Part shown: positions 1 through 5,510 of the stretch, in pieces
How the letters are laid out: every line of letters starts with the position of its first letter
Position numbering within the stretch: the first letter of the stretch is position 1
NCBI GenBank assembly: GCA_002417905.1
Contig: DIDB01000081.1
Location: 1-6,476 of the forward strand
Length of the DNA stretch: 6,476 bases
Direction of reading: 5' to 3'
Source of the DNA: Pseudomonadaceae bacterium UBA5811
GTDB taxonomy: Bacteria > Pseudomonadota > Gammaproteobacteria > Pseudomonadales > Pseudomonadaceae
Program-made: the position numbers and the translations under genes
Notes under the pieces: generated by a model
What the model saw: the letters and a program-made list of their open reading frames with translations, nothing else
What the model was told of the DNA's origin: nothing
Database searches by the model: none

Positions 1-230
1 TTATTGGTAAAGCGGAACAGCTCACCCTGTACCGGCCCGGCACAGGCCAGACAGACCCGGTCCGGGGGCGGACCCTCCCAGTGCTGGCCTGCCAGATAGG
101 CCCGCACCGCGGCCAGCGGGCTGGCATGATCCCGGGTGGCCAGCACCCCGGCAGCCTGCAGCTGCTGGCCATCCCACAGGGCAAAACGGGCATTGGTGCC
201 ACCAATATCCCCCACCAGGGCCAGACTCAT
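1..230 (-). CDS. glk: Glucokinase, N-terminal part (gene runs off the left edge)
   Basis: Glucokinase phosphorylates glucose to glucose-6-phosphate with ATP in the cytoplasm and feeds the Entner-Doudoroff route. Only the first 76 codons are in the window; the gene continues beyond base 1 and no stop is seen. Reading from the ATG at 230, residues 8-18 are [11 protein letters not shown], the ATP phosphate-binding signature of bacterial Glk proteins. Residues 62-76 ([15 protein letters not shown]) match the second conserved block, which is usually a variant of A-x-A-G-P-V-x-G-x-x-x-x-x-T-N. The start is supported by GGAGG at 242-238, 7 nt upstream. The ATG overlaps the edd stop as ATGA, so translation is probably coupled to edd and the two genes share a transcript. 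The family is recognised with confidence; activity cannot be judged because the sugar-binding and C-terminal parts lie outside. Confidence 0.93.
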   Translation of the reverse strand, partial: MSLALVGDIGGTNARFALWDGQQLQAAGVLATRDHASPLAAVRAYLAGQHWEGPPPDRVCLACAGPVQGELFRFTN

Positions 231-2053
231 TGCAAAGCCTCCAGGGCATCGGTAAACACGCTGGCACCCTGGTCGGCCGGGCTGAAGGCGGCACGCATAA
301 AAGCAAACAGCTCCCGGCCACAGCCCACACCCCGGACCGGTGGCCGGGCGGGCTGCCGGCGGGCCAGCTCAGCTGGCGTCACTTTCATCTCCAGCACACC
401 GGACCGGGCATCCACCCGGATCAGATCTCCGTCCTGCACCAGCGCCAGCGGGCCACCGGCCACGGCCTCCGGGCAGATATGGATGGCGGCCAGCACCTTG
501 CCGGAAGCCCCGGACATCCGGCCATCGGTTACCAGGGCTACCCGGTGCCCCCGGTCCTGAAGCACACCCAGCAGCGGGGTCAGCTTGTGCAGCTCCGGCA
601 TGCCATTGGCCTGTGGCCCCTGGAAGCGCAGCACCGCAACAAAATCCTGCGCCAGCTCACCCCGGGCAAAGGCTTCGGCCAGCCCGGCCTGGTCGTGAAA
701 CACCCGGGCGGGCGCCTCCACCACCTGCTGCAGCTCAGCCACGGCGGAAACCTTGACCACACTCCGGCCCAGATTGCCCTGCAGGACGCGCAGCCCGCCT
801 TCCGGGGTAAACGGACGATCCACCGGGCGCAGGATGCTTTCATCCAGGCTATGCTGCGGAGCCGCCCGCCAGGCCAGCCGGCCCTGGTCCAGCCAGGGCT
901 CCTGGCAATACCGGGCCAGCCCCGGCCCCAGCACGGTATTGACGTCCTCATGCAGCAGCCCGGCCTCCAGCAGGGTGCGGATCAGAAATGGCACCCCACC
1001 GGCAGCCTGAAACTGGTTGATATCCGCCTGGCCATTGGGATAGACCCTGGCCAGCCCCGGCACCACTTCTGACAGGTCCGCCATATCCTGCCAGGTCAGC
1101 TGGATACCCGCCGCCCGGGCCAAGGCCGGAAGATGCAGGGTATGGTTGGTTGAACCGCCGGTAGCCAGCAGGGCCACCACGGCGTTGACCACCACCCGTT
1201 CATCGAGGATCTGGCACAGCGGCAGATAGTGCCCACCCGGTGCGGCCAGCCGGGTAACCTGGAGGGCCGCCTCCCGGGTCAGGGCTTCCCGCAGCGGCGT
1301 ACCGGGATGAACAAAGGAGGCACCCGGCAGGTGCAGGCCCATCACTTCCATCAGCAGCTGGTTGGTGTTGGCCGTGCCGTAAAAGGTACAGGTGCCGGGG
1401 GCATGATAGGCCTGCATCTCGGCAGCCAGCAGGCTGGCCCGGTCCAGCCGGCCCTCGGCATACGGCTGGCGGATCAGCGCCTTGTCCCGGTTGGGCAGCC
1501 CGGACGCCATCGGCCCGGCCGGGACAAACAGCGCGGGCAGATGACCAAAGCGCAGGGCGCCGATCAGCAGGCCGGGCACGATCTTGTCGCACACCCCAAG
1601 GTACAGGGCCGCATCAAACAGGTTGTGGGCCAGGGCGATGGCCGTGCCCATGGCAATGACTTCCCGGCTGGCCAGGCTCAGCTCCATGCCGGGCTCGCCC
1701 TGGGTCACACCGTCACACATCGCCGGCACGCCCCCCGCCACCTGGCCGGTGGCGCCCACGCCGCGCAGTGCGGACTTGATCTGCGCCGGCATTCCGGCAT
1801 AGGGCTGGTGGGCCGACAGCATGTCGTTATAGGCCGTGACGATGGCCACATTGGCCGCTTCCATCAACTGCAGGGGCTGCAGATCCGGCGTCCCGGCACA
1901 GCCGGCCACGCCGTGGGCAAAGTTGGCACAGGGCAGGCGGCTGCGCTGCACACCCTCCCGGGCCGCCCCGGCCATCTGGGACAGATACTGGGCACGGCTG
2001 GCGCGACTGCGCCCGGCCAGCCGCTCGGTGACTTCCCGGACTCGAGGGTGCAT
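227..2053 (-). CDS. edd: Phosphogluconate dehydratase (6-phosphogluconate dehydratase)
   Basis: Edd dehydrates 6-phosphogluconate to 2-keto-3-deoxy-6-phosphogluconate, the first committed step of the Entner-Doudoroff pathway. It belongs to the IlvD/Edd dehydratases, which carry a labile iron-sulfur cluster. The 608-residue product has the usual length (about 600-610). Conserved blocks run in order: [13 protein letters not shown] (73-85), [13 protein letters not shown] (107-119), [10 protein letters not shown] (152-161), [10 protein letters not shown] (220-229), [12 protein letters not shown] (299-310), YPNGQADIN (338-346), VLQGNLGR (423-430), [17 protein letters not shown] (477-493) and [12 protein letters not shown] (509-520). 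Cys155 and Cys222 align with the cluster ligands annotated in E. coli Edd (C154, C221), and both are present. The IlvD paralogue is excluded by the PNGQADIN and TFYGTAN signatures. The ATG at 2053 is preceded by AGGAGT (2066-2061) at 7-nt spacing. The stop overlaps the glk start by ATGA. The gene appears intact. Confidence 0.97.
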   Translation of the reverse strand: MHPRVREVTERLAGRSRASRAQYLSQMAGAAREGVQRSRLPCANFAHGVAGCAGTPDLQPLQLMEAANVAIVTAYNDMLSAHQPYAGMPAQIKSALRGVGATGQVAGGVPAMCDGVTQGEPGMELSLASREVIAMGTAIALAHNLFDAALYLGVCDKIVPGLLIGALRFGHLPALFVPAGPMASGLPNRDKALIRQPYAEGRLDRASLLAAEMQAYHAPGTCTFYGTANTNQLLMEVMGLHLPGASFVHPGTPLREALTREAALQVTRLAAPGGHYLPLCQILDERVVVNAVVALLATGGSTNHTLHLPALARAAGIQLTWQDMADLSEVVPGLARVYPNGQADINQFQAAGGVPFLIRTLLEAGLLHEDVNTVLGPGLARYCQEPWLDQGRLAWRAAPQHSLDESILRPVDRPFTPEGGLRVLQGNLGRSVVKVSAVAELQQVVEAPARVFHDQAGLAEAFARGELAQDFVAVLRFQGPQANGMPELHKLTPLLGVLQDRGHRVALVTDGRMSGASGKVLAAIHICPEAVAGGPLALVQDGDLIRVDARSGVLEMKVTPAELARRQPARPPVRGVGCGRELFAFMRAAFSPADQGASVFTDALEALQ

Positions 2054-2071
2054 GGGGCTTACTCCTGATGG

Positions 2072-2087
2072 CTGGGCAATATGCCAG
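2072..2087. repeat. Imperfect palindrome between the candidate edd promoter and the edd RBS
   Basis: The 16 bases CTGGGCAATATGCCAG contain a perfect inverted repeat GGCA-ATA-TGCC, extended outward with one extra G in the left arm. It lies immediately downstream of the candidate -10 element of edd and upstream of the ribosome binding site, so it would fall at about the transcription start. It could be an operator for a dimeric repressor or a small 5'-leader hairpin. It does not resemble the HexR consensus as I recall it (TTGT-N7/8-ACAA). The role is inferred from position only. Confidence 0.3.
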
Positions 2088-2115
2088 ATATAACCCTGGC
2101 GGCCCGTCCGGGCAA
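2087..2115 (-). promoter_or_regulatory. Candidate sigma70 promoter for edd-glk
   Basis: On the minus strand, TTGCCC (2115-2110, 4 of 6 matches to TTGACA) is followed after exactly 17 nt by TATATC (2092-2087, 4 of 6 matches to TATAAT, with the key TA start). It sits in the 78-nt gap between the sensor kinase stop and the edd start and would give a leader of about 25-30 nt. The -35 overlaps one arm of a 6-bp inverted repeat (2108-2113 with 2124-2129). That hairpin has no following T-tract, so it is a poor intrinsic terminator and read-through from the kinase gene remains possible. The call rests on visual match and spacing alone. Confidence 0.42.
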
Positions 2116-2131
2116 ATAAAGCCGCCCGGCG

Positions 2132-3511
2132 TTATGGCCGGGCTGGCTTGCCCGGCTCCGGCAGAGGCAGGGACAGACAGGCCAGAAAACCGCCCTGTGG
2201 ATGGTTGGCCAGCTTCAGGCTGCCGCCATGCCGCGCCGCCGCCCGCCGGGCAATGGCCAGCCCGAGACCATAACCCGGGGCACTCTGGCTGGCTGCCCGA
2301 TAAAACGGGGTACCCAGCTGGGGCAGGTCTGTGGCGGCCGCACCGGGACCATGATCCCGGACACAGATGTCCAGCCAGCCCGCACGGGGCTGTACGCTGA
2401 TCTCCACCGGCTGGCCCGGCGGGCTGAAACGCAGGGCGTTGTTGAGCAGGTTCTCCAGTGCCCGCTCCAGCAGATCCGGCCAGCCCGAAAAAACCGGCAG
2501 CCGGGCCGGCAGGCGAATTTCCACCGGCTGCTCCGGAGCATGCAGCGCCGCATCGTCTTTCAGCTGCGCCAGCAGACCGGCCAGATCCACCGGCTGGCTG
2601 GCACCGGGGTCAGCATCCATCCGTGCCAGCGCAAGAATTTCGCCAATCAGCGCCCCCAGCCGGTCACACTCACGGGCCAGCCGGGGCCAGATGGCCTCGC
2701 GCTCACCGGCCGGGGCCCGTTCAGCAAGGGCCAGCGCCACCCGCAGCCGGGCCAGCGGCGAACGCAGCTCATGAGAGACATCCCGCAGCAGCTGGCGCTG
2801 GCTGTCGATCAGGTCCTGCAGCCGGGCCCCCATCCGGTTAAAGTCGCCAGCCAGTACGCCCAGCTCATCACGACGCCGGGCCAGCCGGGCCAGGGAGTCC
2901 CGCTGGTAGGCCGTCTGCCCCAGGTCATGCACCGCACTGCGCAGCCGGTTCAGGGGCCGGGTAATGGACAGCGTCAGCAGCAGGCTGAAGCCGGTCAGCA
3001 CCACCAGGGCAATCAGTCCGGCGCACAGCAGCCAGAACTGCCCGCCCCGCTGCCAGGCAAACAGCTCCCCCCGGGGAATCCGGTAAATGAACAGGTAATT
3101 CTCGCCACTGGCCGGGCTGGTGTATTCCTGGGTCAGGCGCCGCCAGGGCAAATGCCGGGTATTGAGCTCCCGGTGCTCCAGCGCCTCGGCCCGGGGCGGA
3201 AAGGTACCACGCACCAGCGGATGGCCGTTTTCACCCAGCACCTGGACATCCAGATGGCGCTGCTCCTTGCACTGCTGCAGGAACGCCTGGGCTTCATAAG
3301 CCCCCTGCCGTTCGTAGATCCGGGTCCAGTCTCCGGCCAGGTTGCGCACGGCCGGGTGCTGGCTGAGGATCCAGGCATCCTGCTGCAAAGCGTACCCCAC
3401 CAGCACTGACAGCCCGGCCACCAGGGCAAGGGCCAGCCAGAAGGTTGCAAGAATCCGCCAGAACAGCGAGCGCAACAGGGATCTCCAGCGGGGCAGGGTC
3501 TGAAAAAGCAT
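2132..3511 (-). CDS. cpxA: CpxA-type membrane sensor histidine kinase
   Basis: This 459-residue inner-membrane sensor would autophosphorylate on histidine and pass the phosphate to the response regulator encoded two genes upstream. The order is: N-terminal transmembrane segment (about 16-42), periplasmic sensor region (about 43-157), second transmembrane segment (about 158-182), HAMP linker (about 183-235), HisKA domain with the H-box RDVSHELRSPLARL (phosphoacceptor His247), then an HATPase_c domain. In the last, the N-box is LLNNALRFS (355-363), the G1 box RDHGPG (385-390), the F-box PFYRA (402-406) and the G2 box GYGLGLAI (413-420), so all catalytic elements are intact. The H-box and the FYR...GLGLAI arrangement resemble CpxA. 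The periplasmic part has no motif I recognise, so the signal is unknown. The ATG at 3511 has only a weak ribosome site (GGA about 7 nt upstream), so its translation may be low. It lies 117 nt downstream of the Spy-like gene on the same strand. EnvZ- or BaeS-type kinases are alternatives, but the CpxR-like partner argues for Cpx. Confidence 0.85.
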   Translation of the reverse strand: MLFQTLPRWRSLLRSLFWRILATFWLALALVAGLSVLVGYALQQDAWILSQHPAVRNLAGDWTRIYERQGAYEAQAFLQQCKEQRHLDVQVLGENGHPLVRGTFPPRAEALEHRELNTRHLPWRRLTQEYTSPASGENYLFIYRIPRGELFAWQRGGQFWLLCAGLIALVVLTGFSLLLTLSITRPLNRLRSAVHDLGQTAYQRDSLARLARRRDELGVLAGDFNRMGARLQDLIDSQRQLLRDVSHELRSPLARLRVALALAERAPAGEREAIWPRLARECDRLGALIGEILALARMDADPGASQPVDLAGLLAQLKDDAALHAPEQPVEIRLPARLPVFSGWPDLLERALENLLNNALRFSPPGQPVEISVQPRAGWLDICVRDHGPGAAATDLPQLGTPFYRAASQSAPGYGLGLAIARRAAARHGGSLKLANHPQGGFLACLSLPLPEPGKPARP

Positions 3512-3544
3512 CGGCAGTCCAGCAGTCGTCAGCCAGGGGGCGCC

Positions 3545-3550
3545 AGTGTA
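3545..3550 (-). promoter_or_regulatory. Possible -10 element for the sensor kinase gene
   Basis: The minus strand reads TACACT, 4 of 6 matches to TATAAT, about 34 nt upstream of the kinase ATG. The surrounding nine bases CTACACTGG (3551-3543) are identical to those at the candidate -10 of the Spy-like gene (4157-4149). No good -35 element lies 16-18 nt further upstream, so it would need an activator or may be a chance match. It suggests the kinase could have its own start inside the 117-nt gap. Confidence 0.22.
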
Positions 3551-3600
3551 GCGGTTCCCCGTGGCGGACGCTGCCGGACTGCCGGCAGAAATGGCGTGTG

Positions 3601-3620
3601 CTCCGGCCCGCCGGCCGGAG
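3601..3620 (-). terminator. GC-rich hairpin after the Spy-like gene (attenuator or 3'-end stabiliser)
   Basis: CTCCGGCC-CGCC-GGCCGGAG is a perfect 8-bp inverted repeat with a 4-nt loop, beginning 8 nt after the stop of the Spy-like gene. The downstream minus-strand sequence contains only a short ATTTCT and no T-tract, so it is not a classical rho-independent terminator. A strong hairpin directly behind an abundant periplasmic chaperone gene and ahead of a kinase gene commonly protects the upstream mRNA end or lowers downstream expression. That role is inference; the hairpin itself is plain in the sequence. Confidence 0.45.
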
Positions 3621-3628
3621 CGGCAGGC

Positions 3629-4105
3629 TTACTGGGCTTTCGGAGCAGCCTGGCTGGCTTTCCATTTCAGGAATTCATCGAATTCCTTGCGCCGGGCATC
3701 CATTTCTTTCTGGTGCTCATCAAAGGTTTTCTGCTGTTCCGGGGTCAGCAGGGCACGGATGGCCGTCTGGGTCTTGTCACGGCTGTCATCCATTTCCTTT
3801 TTCATCGCAGCCTTGTCCGCCTCCGGCAGCTTGTCCAGGTAGCGGTGGGTGATGCCGTGCCGGGCTTTCATTTCACCGGCCATCAGCTTGCGTACCTGCT
3901 GCTTCTGCTCGCGGGTCAGCTCAAGGTCAGCGAACATCGGACCACGGTCCGGGCCTGCCTGATGGAAGCCTGCGGGTCCGGCACCAAACCCGGCGCCCAG
4001 TCCGTCCCCGGCACCCCCCCCCATCATCGGGCAATCCGTGCCGGCAAATGCCAGGGTGGGCAGGGTGGCAGCAAAGACCAGGGCCGTCAGGATGTTACGT
4101 TTCAT
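3629..4105 (-). CDS. Spy/CpxP-family periplasmic stress protein (LTXXQ motif)
   Basis: Spy and CpxP are small, helical periplasmic proteins that bind unfolded envelope proteins; CpxP also damps signalling by CpxA. The 158-residue product starts with a clear Sec signal peptide (MKR, hydrophobic core to about residue 18, probable cleavage after AFA at 21). A glycine-rich stretch (29-46) follows, then a charged, helix-forming region with two family-defining motifs: LTREQ (63-67) and LTPEQ (120-124). Cys25 is not in a lipobox, so this is not a lipoprotein. The ATG at 4105 has GAGG at 4117-4114, 8 nt upstream. The gene lies between the regulator and kinase genes on the same strand, unlike E. coli, where cpxP is divergent from cpxRA. 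A CpxR box upstream predicts activation by CpxR. Run of nine G within the coding strand near codons 28-31 is notable. Whether it acts as CpxP (inhibitor) or Spy (chaperone) cannot be told, so no symbol is given. Confidence 0.88.
   Translation of the reverse strand: MKRNILTALVFAATLPTLAFAGTDCPMMGGGAGDGLGAGFGAGPAGFHQAGPDRGPMFADLELTREQKQQVRKLMAGEMKARHGITHRYLDKLPEADKAAMKKEMDDSRDKTQTAIRALLTPEQQKTFDEHQKEMDARRKEFDEFLKWKASQAAPKAQ
4014..4022. repeat. Nine-base G/C mononucleotide tract inside the Spy-like gene
   Basis: Nine consecutive C on the plus strand (G on the coding strand) encode the start of the Met-Met-Gly-Gly-Gly stretch just after the signal peptide. At this length the frame is intact. Loss or gain of one base would truncate or scramble the protein shortly after export, so the tract is a possible slippage site and also a likely place for sequencing error. 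Confidence 0.9.
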
Positions 4106-4150
4106 GTTCTACACCTCGTGGTTGATCGGTTGCGTTAACCGGATGAGTCC

Positions 4151-4156
4151 AGTGTA
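4151..4156 (-). promoter_or_regulatory. Candidate -10 element of the Spy-like gene
   Basis: The minus strand reads TACACT within CTACACTGG. Transcription would start near 4144, giving a leader of about 38 nt. No well-spaced -35 is present: CTGACA lies 20 nt upstream, which is too far for a good sigma70 promoter, and TTGACC only 10 nt upstream. A weak -35 is what one expects of a promoter needing an activator, and the CpxR box centred about 52 nt upstream of the predicted start fits that. Confidence 0.35.
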
Positions 4157-4188
4157 GACAGTGCCGGGTCAAATGCTGTCAGGCGGGC

Positions 4189-4204
4189 GTAAAGGATCGG
4201 TAAA
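4189..4204 (+). promoter_or_regulatory. CpxR-binding box (GTAAA-N6-GTAAA)
   Basis: Two perfect GTAAA half-sites (4189-4193 and 4200-4204) are separated by 6 nt, matching the CpxR consensus of tandem GTAAA with a spacer of about 4-8. It starts 3 nt after the response regulator stop codon and lies about 85-100 nt upstream of the Spy-like start. In the direction of the gene it reads TTTAC-N6-TTTAC. Position relative to the candidate -10 suits an activator site. The two exact pentamers in a region otherwise very GC-rich make chance less likely. The identity of the bound protein is inferred from the neighbouring cpxR-like gene. Confidence 0.75.
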
Positions 4205-4206
4205 GC

Positions 4207-4887
4207 TCAGCCGGGCTGATACAGGTAGCCTCGCCCGCGCAGGGCCAGGATTCTGGGCCGGCCATCCGCATGGGGCCCGAGTTTGCGGCGCAGGTTGCTG
4301 ACATGCATGTCCAGGCTGCGGTCATAGAGGGTCAGCTTGCGGCCCAGGGCAGTCTGGGCCAGCTGCTGCTTGTCCACCGGCTCGCCCGGATGCTCCAGCA
4401 GGGCCTCAAGGATCCGCCCCTCGGTCAGGGTCAGGCTGCTTTCCTGTGAGCCAACGCTGACTACTCCCCGGAGCGGGCTGTAAGCCAGATCACCTAGCTC
4501 CAGACCACAGGCGACCGTTGCCGGCTGGCTGCGGCGCAGCACGGCCTTCAGCCGGGCGGTCAGCTCGCGGGGATCACAGGGTTTGGCCAGGTAGTCATCA
4601 GCCCCCAGCTCCAGGCCGAGAATCCGGTCCAGTGGCTCGCCCCGGGCCGACAGCATGACCACCGGCAGTCCGGCATGTTCCTGGCGCAGCTGGCGCAGCA
4701 GATCCAGTCCACTGCCATCAGGTAGCATGACATCCAGAATCACCGCATCAAAACTCCGCGCCTGCAACAGGGTCCGGGCGGCCCCGCCCTCATGGCAGGC
4801 CGTAACCACAAAGCCCTCCTGGGACAGCCAGCTGGCCAGCAGCTCGCACAGTTCCCGGTCATCATCAATCAACAGCAGCTCGCTCAT
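4207..4887 (-). CDS. cpxR: CpxR-type response regulator (OmpR/PhoB family)
   Basis: A cytoplasmic DNA-binding regulator, phosphorylated by the CpxA-type kinase of this locus, that would control envelope-stress genes. With the ATG at 4887 it has 226 residues, close to known CpxR proteins. The receiver domain (1-118) has the acidic pocket IDDD (7-10), phosphoacceptor Asp52 in LDVMLPDGSG, Ser80 at the switch position and Lys102 in AKP. The C-terminal winged helix (about 127-224) carries LGRKLTLYDRSLDMHVSNLR (181-200) and LRGRGYLY (216-223), the combination typical of the CpxR branch. I chose 4887 because the protein then begins MSELLLIDDD, as in relatives. The ATG at 4905 and GTG at 4908 are in frame but add residues before the first beta strand and have no well-spaced ribosome site. 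The ribosome site at 4887 is also only modest (AGGA 10 nt, or GAGG 2 nt, upstream). No clear promoter is visible in the short gap behind yciI. Confidence 0.92.
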   Translation of the reverse strand: MSELLLIDDDRELCELLASWLSQEGFVVTACHEGGAARTLLQARSFDAVILDVMLPDGSGLDLLRQLRQEHAGLPVVMLSARGEPLDRILGLELGADDYLAKPCDPRELTARLKAVLRRSQPATVACGLELGDLAYSPLRGVVSVGSQESSLTLTEGRILEALLEHPGEPVDKQQLAQTALGRKLTLYDRSLDMHVSNLRRKLGPHADGRPRILALRGRGYLYQPG

Positions 4888-4931
4888 TGCCTCAGCATCC
4901 TGCATCACCTGTCAGCGCCCGAACGGGCCGG

Positions 4932-4957
4932 AAAACGGCGGCTCCCCGCGGGAAGCC
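4932..4957 (-). terminator. Possible imperfect rho-independent terminator of yciI
   Basis: In the transcript of yciI, bases 4957-4940 can form a 7-bp stem GGCUUCC/GGGAGCC (one G-U pair) around a CGCG loop. A run of four U (4935-4932) follows after a 4-nt GCCG gap. It starts 6 nt past the yciI stop. The short U-run and the gap make it a weak terminator, so partial read-through into cpxR is likely. A second small GCCC/GGGC hairpin lies just downstream. Confidence 0.35.
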
Positions 4958-4963
4958 CGGCAT

Positions 4964-5263
4964 TCAGGGCATGACCTGCCGGAACGGCTTGACCATCACA
5001 CTGGCATACACGCCGGCGGCCTGATAGGGATCCGCCGCCGCCCAGGCCTCCGCCTCCGGCAGCGAGTCAAAGGCAGCCACCACCAGGCTGCCGGTAAACC
5101 CGGCCGGGCCAGGATCCGCCGCATCAATCGCCGGCAATGGCCCGGCCAGCACCAGCCGGCCCTCTTCTTTAAGGCGGGACAGCCGGGCCAGATGATCGGG
5201 CCGGACCGCCAGCCGCCGCTCAAGAGAATCCGGAATATCCGTGGCAACAATGGCGTACAGCAT
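4964..5263 (-). CDS. yciI: YciI family protein
   Basis: A small cytoplasmic protein of the YCII family, which has a ferredoxin-like dimeric fold with a conserved His-Asp pair; no firm physiological role is established. The 99-residue product matches the family along its whole length: MLYAIVATD at the start, [13 protein letters not shown] (17-29, with His24), AGPLPAID (40-47), GFTGS (55-59), [10 protein letters not shown] (77-86, with Asp78) and VKPF (91-94). I chose the ATG at 5263, which has AGGAG (5275-5271) at 7-nt spacing. The in-frame TTG one codon upstream would be too close to that site. It is upstream of cpxR on the same strand with a 76-nt gap and a weak hairpin between, and divergent from the PHP gene. 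An enzyme function should not be assumed. Confidence 0.92.
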   Translation of the reverse strand: MLYAIVATDIPDSLERRLAVRPDHLARLSRLKEEGRLVLAGPLPAIDAADPGPAGFTGSLVVAAFDSLPEAEAWAAADPYQAAGVYASVMVKPFRQVMP

Positions 5264-5510
5264 CAAAAAACTCCTGTGTTAAATGGCGAAACAACAATAC
5301 CGCCTTCTGCGGCAGACCGGGCGGAGCAATTTGCCGGGCATCCGGATCGCGGGGCAGTACAACCGTTACCAGACCGCAGATACAGGCCCGGGGTTCGTCC
5401 TGATTACACATCATGACCGGGCAACCCCAGGGTGTCCCTTACCCATCTCCAGTAACTGGCATGAATCTGGCTTGTGCCTTGCCTCCCGATACCGCCCAGG
5501 AGTGTCGCGC
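5264..5510. other. Divergent intergenic region between yciI and the PHP gene
   Basis: This 247-nt stretch must hold promoters for yciI (leftward) and the PHP gene (rightward). I could not find a convincing -35/-10 pair with proper spacing for either direction. TATTGT on the minus strand (within 5295-5310) is the nearest -10 look-alike for yciI. Two small perfect inverted repeats are visible: TGAT-TACAC-ATCA (5401-5413) and CCAGT-A-ACTGG (5449-5459). An AGGAG ribosome site at 5498-5502 belongs to the PHP gene. No coding sequence is convincing here. Confidence 0.5.

Noticed and set aside
230..3409. Long plus-strand open frames opposite edd and the kinase gene (for example 230-1072, 1229-2068 and 2201-3409, up to 402 codons)
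   Set aside because: They are antisense shadows common in GC-rich DNA. Their translations are low-information, rich in Gln, Gly, Arg, Pro and His with no recognisable domain, while the opposite strand encodes full-length conserved proteins with ribosome binding sites.
4155..4180. GACAG...CTGTC inverted repeat as a terminator for cpxR
   Set aside because: It has only 5 paired bases around a 14-nt loop, with no T-tract, and it lies inside the probable promoter of the Spy-like gene.
4888..4908. Upstream starts for cpxR at 4905 (ATG) and 4908 (GTG)
   Set aside because: They add MQDAEA-type residues before the first strand of the receiver domain, which relatives lack, and the only purine-rich stretch upstream abuts the start codon.
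5220..5414. A 64-codon minus-strand frame upstream of and overlapping the yciI start (begins MMCNQDEPRACICG)
   Set aside because: It has a CxC motif and passable codon use, but no well-placed ribosome site and no family I recognise. It overlaps the yciI ribosome site and first 13 or so codons in another frame. Without conservation data it is best left uncalled.
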